32,251 bases of DNA, from the NCBI GenBank assembly GCA_002724675.1, contig PBPL01000210.1, forward strand, positions 1 through 32,251, written 5' to 3'. The notes under the pieces were generated by a model, which worked only from the letters and a program-made list of their open reading frames with translations, did no database searches and was not told the DNA's origin. Made by a program: the position numbers and the translations under genes. The stretch comes from Deltaproteobacteria bacterium (GTDB taxonomy: Bacteria > Myxococcota_A > UBA796 > UBA9615). Positions 8,436-15,616 of the stretch are shown piece after piece. The number at the start of each line of letters is the position of its first letter. Positions within the stretch are counted from its first letter, which is position 1.

Positions 8436-9689
8436 GTGCCAGACTCTGATCAAGCGTTGTTATTGACTGCGACCTGCGCCCGAGGAATCGAAGAGATCCT
8501 GGTGGGCGAACTGCAGGCTCTTGGCATGGGTGGTATCGAGCCGGGTCGAGGCGCCGTCACCTTCCAGGGCAGCTGGTTGGATTGTTACCGAGCGAATCTT
8601 TGGCTTCGCACTGCCAATCGAGTTTTGGTGGAGCTCGCGCGCTGGCCTGCTCCCGATGGCGATGCTCTGGGTGCGGGTGCGTTCGCGCTTGTTTCCGGGG
8701 TTCGTCGCCGGCCTGGCGACACACGGGCCCGCGTTGCACCAGCCCCGGGCATCGACATCGCCGCCCTCTTCCACCCAGATCACTCTCTCGTGGTGCATGC
8801 CAGCGCCAGTGCGTCCCGGCTTCGTGATGTGAGATGGATCGCCGTCAAGACCAAGGACGGCATTGTGGACGCGCAGCGTGCGCTTCACGGTAGACGGTCC
8901 GACGTGGACAAAGACAACCCCCACTTGGCTTTGCGGGTTCGAGTACACCGGGATCAGGCCACCTTGTTGCTGGACACCTCGGGCCAGTCTCTGGATCGAC
9001 GGGGCTACCGGGAGCGGAGCGTCGAGGCGCCCCTCCGGGAACACCTGGCGGCGGCTTGTATCCTGGCCGCAGAGTGGGATGGCGTGGGACCTGTGGTGGA
9101 TCCCATGTGTGGCTCCGGCACTCTGCTGGTGGAGGCCGGCTGGTTGGCCCTGGGGCGTTCTCCCGGCTTCTTGCGCGACACCTGGGCCTTTCAGAACCTA
9201 CCGTGGTTCGACAAATGGGCCTTCCAGGCCTTGCGTGCCGACCGCGCCCGTGTGGAGTCGGCGGTCGACCCGGAGACGGACTCGGTGGAGGCCTCAGAGG
9301 ATGAGGCCCCGGACTCGGGGCCTCGTCGACGCACTGTCCGCCTCATTGGACTCGACCGCAACGAGGCGGCAGTGGAGGCGGCCCGTGCGAACCTCAAGAA
9401 GGCGTTCCTCAGAGCCCGCATTCAGCATGGCTACGCAGGGGAATTCTCGCCTCCCTCTGGGCCCGGCTTGTTCGTGCTCAATCCCCCGCATGGAGAGCGC
9501 TTGGTCGAGCAGCATCGTCAGTGGGAGCGGATCGGAGAGTTGCTCAAGCAGCGCTACAAGGGCTGGAGGGCGGTCCTGTTGGCCGGTGGGGACGACCGGG
9601 GACGCGGGATCCACCTGCGGCCCACCCGCGAGTTTCAGCTCTGGAACGGCCCGCTGGAGGCCAGCATCTTGGTCTACGACCTGTACTGA
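8436..9689 (+). CDS. rlmL: 23S rRNA guanine-N2 methyltransferase, RlmL type
   Basis: Predicted SAM-dependent methyltransferase making N2-methylguanine in 23S rRNA (G2445 in E. coli). Residues 1-185 form the N-terminal ferredoxin-like/THUMP region (TATCARGIEEILVGEL, later ALRVRVHRDQATLLLDTSG and SLDRRGYRE). The catalytic fold follows: DPMCGSGTLL at 222-231 (SAM motif I), IGLDRNEAAVEAARAN, and motif IV NPPHGERL at 349-356, then LWNGPLE near the end, matching RlmL. Motif IV is normally NPPYGERL; Tyr is His here. An acidic insert sits around 278-299. At 417 residues it is a free-standing RlmL without the RlmK half fused in E. coli. The GTG at 8436 is preferred. The 3' end overlaps the convergent M50 gene by 16 nt. 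Confidence 0.83.
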   Translation: MPDSDQALLLTATCARGIEEILVGELQALGMGGIEPGRGAVTFQGSWLDCYRANLWLRTANRVLVELARWPAPDGDALGAGAFALVSGVRRRPGDTRARVAPAPGIDIAALFHPDHSLVVHASASASRLRDVRWIAVKTKDGIVDAQRALHGRRSDVDKDNPHLALRVRVHRDQATLLLDTSGQSLDRRGYRERSVEAPLREHLAAACILAAEWDGVGPVVDPMCGSGTLLVEAGWLALGRSPGFLRDTWAFQNLPWFDKWAFQALRADRARVESAVDPETDSVEASEDEAPDSGPRRRTVRLIGLDRNEAAVEAARANLKKAFLRARIQHGYAGEFSPPSGPGLFVLNPPHGERLVEQHRQWERIGELLKQRYKGWRAVLLAGGDDRGRGIHLRPTREFQLWNGPLEASILVYDLY

Positions 9690-10642
9690 CGCAGCCCGCT
9701 GAGGACCTCGCTGGCGGGAAGGAGCAGGGCGCCGGAGACTAGCGCCGAGAGTTGGCCGCTGGAGAGCTGGCCGAGCGGCCCTTCCGAGAGCCACATCCCG
9801 AGCGCGAGGATCGCCAGCACGCCGAAGTAGCCCGCGCCGACGCTGACTCGCTTCCACTGGGGGATAGCGTAGTAGCCAGGGGTGGGTCGCTTCCACCCGC
9901 GGTAGATGGTCACGAGCCCTACGATGAGGATCAGAGCGACGATGGGGGACATCGTGATCAGGAAGACACCGATCCCGATGAGGTAGCCCACGAACCAAAA
10001 CTGACGACTCACGGCTCCCGCTACCCGCCCTCCGTCCAACGGACTGATGGGGATCATGTTGAAGAGGTTGATGAGAAAGCCGGTCGCAGCCAGGGCGTAG
10101 AAGAACAGGGAGCCGGTGGCGTACGCAACTACCAGGCACAGCCCGGCAGCCAATCCACCCAGGACCGGCCCGCCAATGCCCACAATCGCCTCCACATAGG
10201 CATCGCGGGGCCGTCCCTTCATAGCGATCACTGCTCCCACGAAGGGGATGAACACGGGAGCACCTGCGGGGATCCCCTGCTGGCGCATGGCGACCAGGTG
10301 CCCGAGCTCGTGCAGGAGAATCAGCAGGACGAAGCCCACTGAGAATGGCCAGCCGAAGTATTGGGCATAGACAGCAACGCTGAGCACCATGGTGATGAGG
10401 CTGCCGAACTTGAGAAACTTGAGAGCTGCCAGGACCCACTTGAGCTTCCCAAAGACGAAGGCAAGTAGAAGTCCGATGGAGCCCCAGCGGCGCAAGCCAG
10501 TGGCGCGACCACGAGGGCTCGTCGGATGCCCCCACTGGCCGTGGGGTTCGCTGGCACCAGGCAGAAGTTCGGGTGTTGGCTGCCCAAGGGGCCCCCACCG
10601 ATCGTTGCTAGGTCTGTGCGGAGTCGAGCCGGTGGGGTCCAT
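9674..10642 (-). CDS. Site-2 protease family (M50) intramembrane zinc metalloprotease
   Basis: A polytopic inner-membrane peptidase that would cut substrates within the membrane. From the ATG at 10642 the protein is 322 residues: a Pro/Gly-rich soluble leader of about 50, then hydrophobic segments, the zinc motif HELGH at 111-115 in a helix (LLILLHELGHLVAMR), GGPVLGG near 157-163, and the third-ligand motif NMIPISPLDGGR at 195-206. These are the hallmark M50 elements. The track begins at 10804, but that extension overlaps recX and looks non-coding. Target unknown: M50 proteases commonly process anti-sigma factors or membrane regulators, but none is adjacent. It is divergent from recX across about 98 nt. 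Confidence 0.87.
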   Translation of the reverse strand: MDPTGSTPHRPSNDRWGPLGQPTPELLPGASEPHGQWGHPTSPRGRATGLRRWGSIGLLLAFVFGKLKWVLAALKFLKFGSLITMVLSVAVYAQYFGWPFSVGFVLLILLHELGHLVAMRQQGIPAGAPVFIPFVGAVIAMKGRPRDAYVEAIVGIGGPVLGGLAAGLCLVVAYATGSLFFYALAATGFLINLFNMIPISPLDGGRVAGAVSRQFWFVGYLIGIGVFLITMSPIVALILIVGLVTIYRGWKRPTPGYYAIPQWKRVSVGAGYFGVLAILALGMWLSEGPLGQLSSGQLSALVSGALLLPASEVLSGLRQYRS

Positions 10643-10646
10643 CGCT

Positions 10647-10702
10647 GTACTCTGTGTCCGGAACTGCGGTTGGCAAGTACATAGTTCGAGGTACTCTTTG
10701 TC
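10647..10702. promoter_or_regulatory. Shared control region of the M50 protease and recX, with repeats
   Basis: Three overlapping signals are visible: a perfect inverted repeat AGTAC-N10-GTACT (10676-10695); a direct repeat GTACTCTGTGTC / GTACTCTTTGTC at 10647 and 10691 (11 of 12 bases identical, 44 bp apart); and a plus-strand promoter guess TTGGCA (10670-10675) with TACTCT (10692-10697), 16 nt apart. The inverted repeat covers the spacer and part of the -10, a usual place for a repressor. recX genes are often SOS-controlled; I cannot match this to a known LexA box with confidence. Confidence 0.4.
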
Positions 10703-10740
10703 GCCTAGAGAACCCCCATGGAGTAGGGCTTGTTCCATCG

Positions 10741-11355
10741 ATGATGCGACACGACGACAAGCAGGCTGACTCGGGGCGAAGGACGCGCACTCGCCGTCCC
10801 CCAAAGCGCATCACAGAACCCTATCTGGAGCGATCCGCCGTTCACTATTTGCGCCGCTATCCCGCCCCCAGCGCCCACCTGCATCAGGTCCTCATGCGAC
10901 GGGTTCGTCGGTCTGTGGCCTACCATGGCGGGGACCTGGCGGAAGAGGAAGCCAAGGTTCGCAAGGTGGTCGCGGAGCTCTGTGATCGGGGCCTGCTGGA
11001 CGACGCTTTTTTTGCCCGTGCTCGAGCAGAGGAGCTCCATCGTCGGGGCAGCTCGCAGCGGGCTATTCGGTCCAAGCTGACAGCCAAAGGCCTATCTCGG
11101 GACCTGGTGGACGATGCGCTCGCTGCGTTGCAGGAGAGCACAACCGATCCCGAACTGGTGGCAGCTATTCGATACGCTACTCGACGGAGACTGGGTCCAT
11201 TTGCTGCCAGTTCAGATGTGGAGCAGCGCCGAAGCCGACGTCAGAAAGACCTGGCTGCGATGGCTCGCGCCGGTTTTGCATTTGGCGTTTGTTGTCGTGT
11301 TCTGGACGCCCCCGACCCGGAGTCGGTAGAGGCTCTCGTGGAAGACCGCTGGTAG
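10741..11355 (+). CDS. recX: Regulatory protein RecX
   Basis: RecX binds RecA and blocks filament extension, tempering recombination and the SOS response. The 204-residue protein has the typical array of three-helix repeats: AVHYLRRYPAPSAHLHQVLMRR, then KVVAELCDRGLLDDAFFARARAEELHRRGSSQRAIRSKL split over the second repeat, and GLSRDLVDDALAAL, with a weaker third repeat near KDLAAMARAGFAFGVCCRVL. The start is taken at ATG 10741 (an ATG ATG pair); the track's longer version from 10654 crosses the regulatory repeats. The N-terminal 25 residues are very basic. No recA is seen in the window. The next gene is 64 nt downstream. Confidence 0.85.
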   Translation: MMRHDDKQADSGRRTRTRRPPKRITEPYLERSAVHYLRRYPAPSAHLHQVLMRRVRRSVAYHGGDLAEEEAKVRKVVAELCDRGLLDDAFFARARAEELHRRGSSQRAIRSKLTAKGLSRDLVDDALAALQESTTDPELVAAIRYATRRRLGPFAASSDVEQRRSRRQKDLAAMARAGFAFGVCCRVLDAPDPESVEALVEDRW

Positions 11356-11365
11356 TGGAAAAACC

Positions 11366-11371
11366 TAGCCT
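11366..11371 (+). promoter_or_regulatory. Candidate -10 element (TAGCCT) before the SEC-C gene
   Basis: TAGCCT just after the recX stop, 48 nt before the GTG at 11420. It fits the TAGNNT pattern but has no evident -35; read-through from recX is also possible. Confidence 0.25.
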
Positions 11372-11419
11372 GTGCCAACATCGGGCCCGGCGATAGATCG
11401 CCCTTTGGAGGGGAAGCTC

Positions 11420-11734
11420 GTGTCGATGACCCACTCTCAGAGTCCACCCGGACGAAATGATCCCTGCCCGTGTGGAAGCGGCAAGAAATTCAAGCAGTGT
11501 TGCCTCGGCAAGAAGGCTGAAGCGGCTCAGGGCGAGAAGCAGATTCTGCCCATCGTGTTGGCGGTGATCGCTGTGGTGATAGGCATTGTCGTCGGTGTCA
11601 TGCGCGATGCTGGCTCGGGTCTGGTGGTCGCTATCTCGCTGCTGCTCGTGGCGGGTGGCGCCTATGCATTCATGAACGTGCCGCCGCCCGATCCAAAGGG
11701 CGGCAACCCGGGGGCCATCAACTTCGGAAACTAG
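11420..11734 (+). CDS. Small SEC-C motif membrane protein
   Basis: A 104-residue protein. Residues about 12-27 are a SEC-C zinc-binding motif, NDPCPCGSGKKFKQCC, the element found at the end of SecA and in many small proteins. Then come two hydrophobic helices (ILPIVLAVIAVVIGIVVGVM and LVVAISLLLVAGGAYAFM) and a Pro/Gly-rich tail. The zinc motif would be cytosolic, anchored by the hairpin. The start is the GTG at 11420, placed 8 nt after GGAGG; an ATG two codons later is possible, and the track start at 11372 lacks a ribosome-binding site. Function unknown; a link to SecB/SecY or the ribosome is only an analogy. It is convergent with the lipoprotein hydrolase, 18 nt away. Confidence 0.8.
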   Translation: MSMTHSQSPPGRNDPCPCGSGKKFKQCCLGKKAEAAQGEKQILPIVLAVIAVVIGIVVGVMRDAGSGLVVAISLLLVAGGAYAFMNVPPPDPKGGNPGAINFGN

Positions 11735-11752
11735 TGTGCCCAGTGCACCCGA

Positions 11753-13753
11753 TCAGTCGGGATCACAGGGCCCTTCACAGAAGTGCATCACCTGTCCCTC
11801 GGGCTGGAAGAATGCACCCATCTGAAGTTGAGCACCCTCGGTGTAGCGCTGGTCACCATGGGTGTCATTGTCTTCGCTAGGCGCCTGGTTTCCTTCCGGT
11901 GGAGCTTCGGCATTGAAGTCGTAGTAGACGTAGGCTGAGTCCACGGGGCCTGCAGCATCCGACACGCCCCAGATGGGTTCCCGGGCCGGAGCAAGTTGGG
12001 GGATCTCCATTGTCCTTACCGCGATGTCGGAGGCGAGGTTGGGCACCTGGGAGTCGTGCCGAGCCACCTGGTAGAGAATTTGCTTCGCTGGTGTGTTGGG
12101 TGCTGGGTCGCGCACCAAGTGGGGCATCCAGGCGTTGGGCTCGGCTCCGTCCCAGAGGGTGATCATCAAGCTCATGAGGATCTCCCGGTCGATGCGCTCC
12201 GGGTACCAGGTCTTGTAGATGACTTCGTACTCCTCGAAGTCTACGGACCGTCCGATCATCAGGGGATAGTTCATGGCACCCACCAGCAGAGCACCCTTGA
12301 GGGTGTCTTGGCTGAGGCCCATGACAGTTCCTCCCATGATTCCGCCCTGCGAGATGCCTAGGTAGTAGGGCTCGCCCTCGGCGATCACTTGTACCCCCTT
12401 GGCTTGTAGCTGGGGGAGATCTCGGCAAGCGCCCAGGAACGATCGGACCATGACCAATTGGTTAATCACACCCTGCATGAGCCGATCGCCTACGGCTGGA
12501 AACGAGCTCACATTGGAGAGCGCAGTGCCCACCACGACGATGTCCCGCTCGGACATGCCTTGCCAGTCGGTGGCGACACTCACGAAGTTGAAGCGATTGG
12601 CGAAGCGACGGACAAAGTTGCTGCCGCCCTCGTCGGCTGCCGCGCCCATGAGTCCATGGCCAAAGCTGAGCAGATGTCCCGGTCCCCGAGCGGTCAGCGC
12701 CGAATGGGGGACCATGAGGGTGAAGGGGGCATCCGCCCAGCCCTGGAACTCGGGTAGGCCATCTGGCCCCCGGACAACGCGAGCTCCTGAAACATCACGG
12801 TCCATATAGAGCGGGATCTTGAAGGTGCCGTCCAACCGCCGGAAGACTTGGTCCGAGTAGTCCTCCCGAACAGTCTCGACTGTGCACTCGCCACCACCGA
12901 CCGGAACCCGCTGCATGGCGTCGTCTCGCATCGCGAGGAGGTCACCGCGTGTCGTCTGAGCGCTGGCGGTGTGGAATCGCCAGGCTTGAACCAGTTCTGT
13001 GCGGTCCACACCCGCGCGCTCGAGGGTCTCGAACAGTTCTTCGTAGCTGGCCCGGCGGTCTTCGATGATGGCCGAGGTCGTGGGTGTACCGTCCCGCAGG
13101 GCACGGAATGGTGGGAACGTCTCTGCGTCGGTGCCATCCACCAGCCGGAGATTCCGTAGCGCCACGCCATAGTCGGTGTCTTCGTCCAGACGCCAAGCGG
13201 GCCTGAGGTACAGCAGTGTGGGGGCTGGAGCCAACCCCTCGGGGATGTCTTCCTGGGCTCGGGCGTCAATCTCGACCATGTGGGGGACCCACTCACCCGT
13301 GTCCAGGTTGATCAGTATGGTCGGGCTCTCTGCTGCCAGTGACAGTCCCCACTCACCCTCGACCGCTAGCCCTGGAGTCGCCTCGGTGTCCACAGCGCTA
13401 GGGAACACCGTGAGCAGTGTCGACGACGGCGAGAACCCGTCACGGATGTTGTATGCGCTGACATCAAAGGTGTCCCGTTGGATGTTTTCGGGGATCGCGA
13501 GCGGGTCGTAGTTGAGCCGGTAGCCGGTCTCAGTACTGGGATCGTCGGTAAGCCAGCGGTCGGACGGCCAGGGCAACATGCAGTGCATGGGGTTTGTGCC
13601 CTCGCACCACGAGTCGACTGCGACTTCAATGGGATCCGGGGCGAGCTCCCCGCAGGCGACCAGCATGCAGAGAGTCGCGATCGTCGCCGGGATGGAGCGC
13701 CGGACCGGGCGAGATGACCGGACCAGAGACCGGGAGGCTACGGACGGAAGCAT
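11753..13753 (-). CDS. Lipoprotein alpha/beta hydrolase, VolA-like
   Basis: A 666-residue predicted lipoprotein. The ATG at 13753 is chosen because it opens a basic, hydrophobic signal ending in the lipobox LVACG; the track start at 13798 adds 15 residues and spoils it. The early part (NPMHCMLPWPSDRWLTDD) resembles the N-terminal region of VolA-type surface lipases, in which Pro-Phe-Pro and Asp-rich text precedes a variable domain. The hydrolase core is in the second half: FGHGLMG (an HG oxyanion-hole type motif) and the nucleophile elbow GISQGGIMGG. A lipid or ester substrate is plausible but not shown. The protein ends CEGPCDPD. It is probably anchored to the outer membrane, and is divergent from the exported protein at 13819. 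Confidence 0.75.
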   Translation of the reverse strand: MLPSVASRSLVRSSRPVRRSIPATIATLCMLVACGELAPDPIEVAVDSWCEGTNPMHCMLPWPSDRWLTDDPSTETGYRLNYDPLAIPENIQRDTFDVSAYNIRDGFSPSSTLLTVFPSAVDTEATPGLAVEGEWGLSLAAESPTILINLDTGEWVPHMVEIDARAQEDIPEGLAPAPTLLYLRPAWRLDEDTDYGVALRNLRLVDGTDAETFPPFRALRDGTPTTSAIIEDRRASYEELFETLERAGVDRTELVQAWRFHTASAQTTRGDLLAMRDDAMQRVPVGGGECTVETVREDYSDQVFRRLDGTFKIPLYMDRDVSGARVVRGPDGLPEFQGWADAPFTLMVPHSALTARGPGHLLSFGHGLMGAAADEGGSNFVRRFANRFNFVSVATDWQGMSERDIVVVGTALSNVSSFPAVGDRLMQGVINQLVMVRSFLGACRDLPQLQAKGVQVIAEGEPYYLGISQGGIMGGTVMGLSQDTLKGALLVGAMNYPLMIGRSVDFEEYEVIYKTWYPERIDREILMSLMITLWDGAEPNAWMPHLVRDPAPNTPAKQILYQVARHDSQVPNLASDIAVRTMEIPQLAPAREPIWGVSDAAGPVDSAYVYYDFNAEAPPEGNQAPSEDNDTHGDQRYTEGAQLQMGAFFQPEGQVMHFCEGPCDPD

Positions 13754-13760
13754 GGCAGGG

Positions 13761-13766
13761 ACCCTA
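13761..13766 (-). promoter_or_regulatory. Candidate -10 element (TAGGGT) for the lipoprotein hydrolase
   Basis: Minus-strand TAGGGT lies 7 nt before the ATG at 13753. Only a weak AGGG could act as ribosome-binding site, and it overlaps the hexamer, so a leaderless start is possible. Confidence 0.3.
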
Positions 13767-13788
13767 CACCACGGCTGGTGACGGTGGG

Positions 13789-13794
13789 TAGACT
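13789..13794 (+). promoter_or_regulatory. Candidate -10 element (TAGACT) for the exported protein gene
   Basis: GGGTAGACTTC on the plus strand, 24 nt before the GTG at 13819. The leader would contain the GGGAG ribosome-binding site at 13808-13812. Divergent from the TAGGGT element of the neighbour. Confidence 0.4.
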
Positions 13795-13818
13795 TCAAGC
13801 CTGTCTCTGGGAGTTCTC

Positions 13819-14706
13819 GTGTTGCACTGTGTTTCCTCTGGCCCCTGGTCTCGTCGGGGATGCCTGGGCCTCTTTCTCCTCTGTGCGTGGAGCGTCGCGC
13901 TGGTCGCTCCGCCGCCGTGTGATGCAGCGCCGCGGTCGGTCACTCTCGAGCCCGTGTGGAACGTTGGAGACAGGTTCCAGGTCAGTCACGGCTCCGTCTT
14001 GGAGATGACACTGGCGGTGGCCGTTGAGGGTCGCGTCGAGACTATTCAGATAGTCAATGACGATCAGTTCCAGCTCTCAGTTGAGGTGGATCAAGTCGAT
14101 GACGAGCGCTTGCGACGAAGCACCCTGGTGGTCCAGGAGGTGCTCCGCAAGGCGACACCTCGCGGCGGCGGACCGGCTCAGGAACTGCTTCGAACCACAC
14201 AGCCCCAACAGTTTGTGGCCCGGTGGGGTCGCGATGGAACCTTGGTTGAGCTCCGTGGCTTGGGGGGAGCGGCTGCGTTGGCGCCGGACTCTCCGGAGGC
14301 AGCCCTGACAAGAGAGGTGCTGGATAGCGCAGTGGACACGGTGAGGTGTGAGGCTGCGGACTTCGGAGTGGGTGGGCTGGCAACGGTGGGCTCGAGTTGG
14401 ACGATCACGCGCAGTCTCTTTCTGGGTGGTGGTGGTCGGGTCCAGGGGGCGTCCACGCTCGACCGGGTCGAGTTGATCGATGGGCGAGAGGTTGCTGTGC
14501 TCAAGGTGCAACTGGAGGTTCAGGAGGAGCACGGGCAGCTGGGAGGAGCCATGCTCGCGCACCTCGAAGGAACGGTTCGAATCCCACTGGCTACAGGGCG
14601 TTGCAGTGCGGTGTTGCTGGAGGGGCCCATTACCCTCGAGGCGAAGCTGGGCGGAGTGCCCATGACAGGGTCGGGCAGGCTCAGTATTCGCTCCGACTGG
14701 AGGTGA
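13819..14706 (+). CDS. Exported protein of unknown function
   Basis: A 295-residue protein that I cannot assign to a family. The GTG start has GGGAG six bases upstream. A signal peptide with a hydrophobic core (LGLFLLCAWSVALVA) ends near CDAAPRS. The rest is rich in beta-strand-like segments with alternating hydrophobic residues (FQLSVEVDQVDDERLRRSTL, VAVLKVQLEVQEEH, ITLEAKLGGVPMTGSGRLSI), suggesting a periplasmic beta-sandwich or shell of repeated strands. The pattern of a measured value 'VWNVGDRF', a threshold-like middle and a closing GSGRLSIRSDW recurs in uncharacterised Myxococcota exported proteins, but that is impression only. It is convergent with lgt, 7 nt apart, leaving no room for a terminator. 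Confidence 0.7.
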   Translation: MLHCVSSGPWSRRGCLGLFLLCAWSVALVAPPPCDAAPRSVTLEPVWNVGDRFQVSHGSVLEMTLAVAVEGRVETIQIVNDDQFQLSVEVDQVDDERLRRSTLVVQEVLRKATPRGGGPAQELLRTTQPQQFVARWGRDGTLVELRGLGGAAALAPDSPEAALTREVLDSAVDTVRCEAADFGVGGLATVGSSWTITRSLFLGGGGRVQGASTLDRVELIDGREVAVLKVQLEVQEEHGQLGGAMLAHLEGTVRIPLATGRCSAVLLEGPITLEAKLGGVPMTGSGRLSIRSDWR

Positions 14707-14713
14707 GTTGGCG

Positions 14714-15496
14714 TCAACGCCCCTTGCGTGGAGCCAGGAGCACCCAGCCAACCGCAGCGGCGCACAGCATGGCGATGGAGACTCCCTGGGCCGATGTCAG
14801 AGATTCCCCGAATACTGTCGGCAGAAAGTAGCCTCGCTCGGAGTCGTCTCGGAGTAGCTCGTTTCCGAACCGCAGAACCGGGTAGATGGAAAAGTAGCTC
14901 AAGGTCACCTGTCCGTTGAACTGGGCTCTGGGGCGAAGCCAGATCAAGTAGGCAGCCAGCGCCGCACAGTACAGGGCGGCATACAGTTGAGTGGGGTGCA
15001 GGGCGATGTCTGTCGGGGCAATCGACTGCTCGTCGGTGAATGTGACCGCCCAGGCAACGTCGGAAGCTCCTCCGTAGCAGCAGCCGGCAAAGAAACAGCC
15101 CAGTCGTCCGATGACCTGCGCCACTGTGGCAGCCGGGATGATGGTGTCGATGAGTGCGAGCGCGGAGAGCCGGTGACGTCGTGCATACAGCACGAAACAG
15201 ATGAACATGAGGATCAGGCCACCGTAAAAGACCTGTCCCCCGGAGCGCAGGTCGACAATGGCCCATAAGTCGTCTTCGAACTGATGCCAGTTGGTTCGGA
15301 CGTACTCGCCTCGGGACCCAATGAGGGTGCTGCCGAAGCCGATGAGGACCAGGTCGAGCCCAAAGTCTTTGGGCATGTTGCTTCGTCGACCCCAGCGATG
15401 GGCGAGGAGTATGGCGGTCCCGATCGCCAGAGTCAGGGCGACGCCGTAGGTGTGGACGGCGATTCCGCCGGGCAGGGTGAAGAGAACTGGGTGCAT
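14714..15496 (-). CDS. lgt: Prolipoprotein diacylglyceryl transferase family protein, atypical active site
   Basis: Lgt moves diacylglycerol from phosphatidylglycerol to the lipobox Cys of prolipoproteins. This 260-residue polytopic protein has the family layout: HTYGVALTLAIG, GSRGEYVRTNW, GGQVFYGGLI, IGRLGCFFAGCCYG, HPTQLYAALY and FGNELLRDD. Compared with E. coli Lgt, the His of the HGG motif is Tyr (FYGG), the Asn of GRLGN is Cys, and the Glu of NGE is Cys; the Arg of IGR and the late Arg are kept. The Cys-rich GCF-x-GCCYG variant is a recognised divergent Lgt form, but its activity is uncertain. Several lipoproteins in the window would need an Lgt. The ATG at 15496 lacks a ribosome-binding site. 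It is divergent from thyA. Confidence 0.8.
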   Translation of the reverse strand: MHPVLFTLPGGIAVHTYGVALTLAIGTAILLAHRWGRRSNMPKDFGLDLVLIGFGSTLIGSRGEYVRTNWHQFEDDLWAIVDLRSGGQVFYGGLILMFICFVLYARRHRLSALALIDTIIPAATVAQVIGRLGCFFAGCCYGGASDVAWAVTFTDEQSIAPTDIALHPTQLYAALYCAALAAYLIWLRPRAQFNGQVTLSYFSIYPVLRFGNELLRDDSERGYFLPTVFGESLTSAQGVSIAMLCAAAVGWVLLAPRKGR

Positions 15497-15505
15497 GGGG
15501 GGCCG

Positions 15506-15511
15506 AGCCTA
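15506..15511 (-). promoter_or_regulatory. Candidate -10 element (TAGGCT) for lgt
   Basis: Minus-strand TAGGCT, 9 nt before the lgt ATG. The bases between (CGGCCCCCC) offer no ribosome-binding site, so transcription would start at or one to two bases from the start codon. Confidence 0.3.
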
Positions 15512-15556
15512 CATGGTTGGTGACCCTGGGTCCCGATCTCCACTCGTGTGGATCCT

Positions 15557-15615
15557 AGGAGGCGCACCGGGTACCATGCGGCCGCGGGTCCTGGCCCGAC
15601 CCCTGGACGCCTCCT
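15557..15615 (+). promoter_or_regulatory. thyA leader: AGGAGGCG / CGCCTCCT stem and a possible upstream ORF
   Basis: An excellent ribosome-binding sequence AGGAGG (15557-15562) does not precede thyA directly. It lies 13 nt before an ATG at 15576 that is out of frame with thyA and opens 58 codons overlapping its start. AGGAGGCG (15557-15564) is exactly complementary to CGCCTCCT (15608-15615), which ends one base before the thyA GTG. The loop holds a second hairpin, CGGG-TCCTGG-CCCG. Pairing would hide the ribosome-binding site. Confidence 0.4.
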
Positions 15616-15616
15616 C

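Noticed and set aside
9294-10598. 434-residue minus-strand ORF overlapping rlmL and the M50 gene
   Set aside because: It is in another frame from the M50 protease on the same strand and spans two real genes; Arg/Pro/Ser-rich junk composition.
10676-10695. Cyanobacterial-type LexA box match at AGTACATAGTTCG
   Set aside because: Spacing is one base short of the consensus; only the inverted repeat itself is reported.
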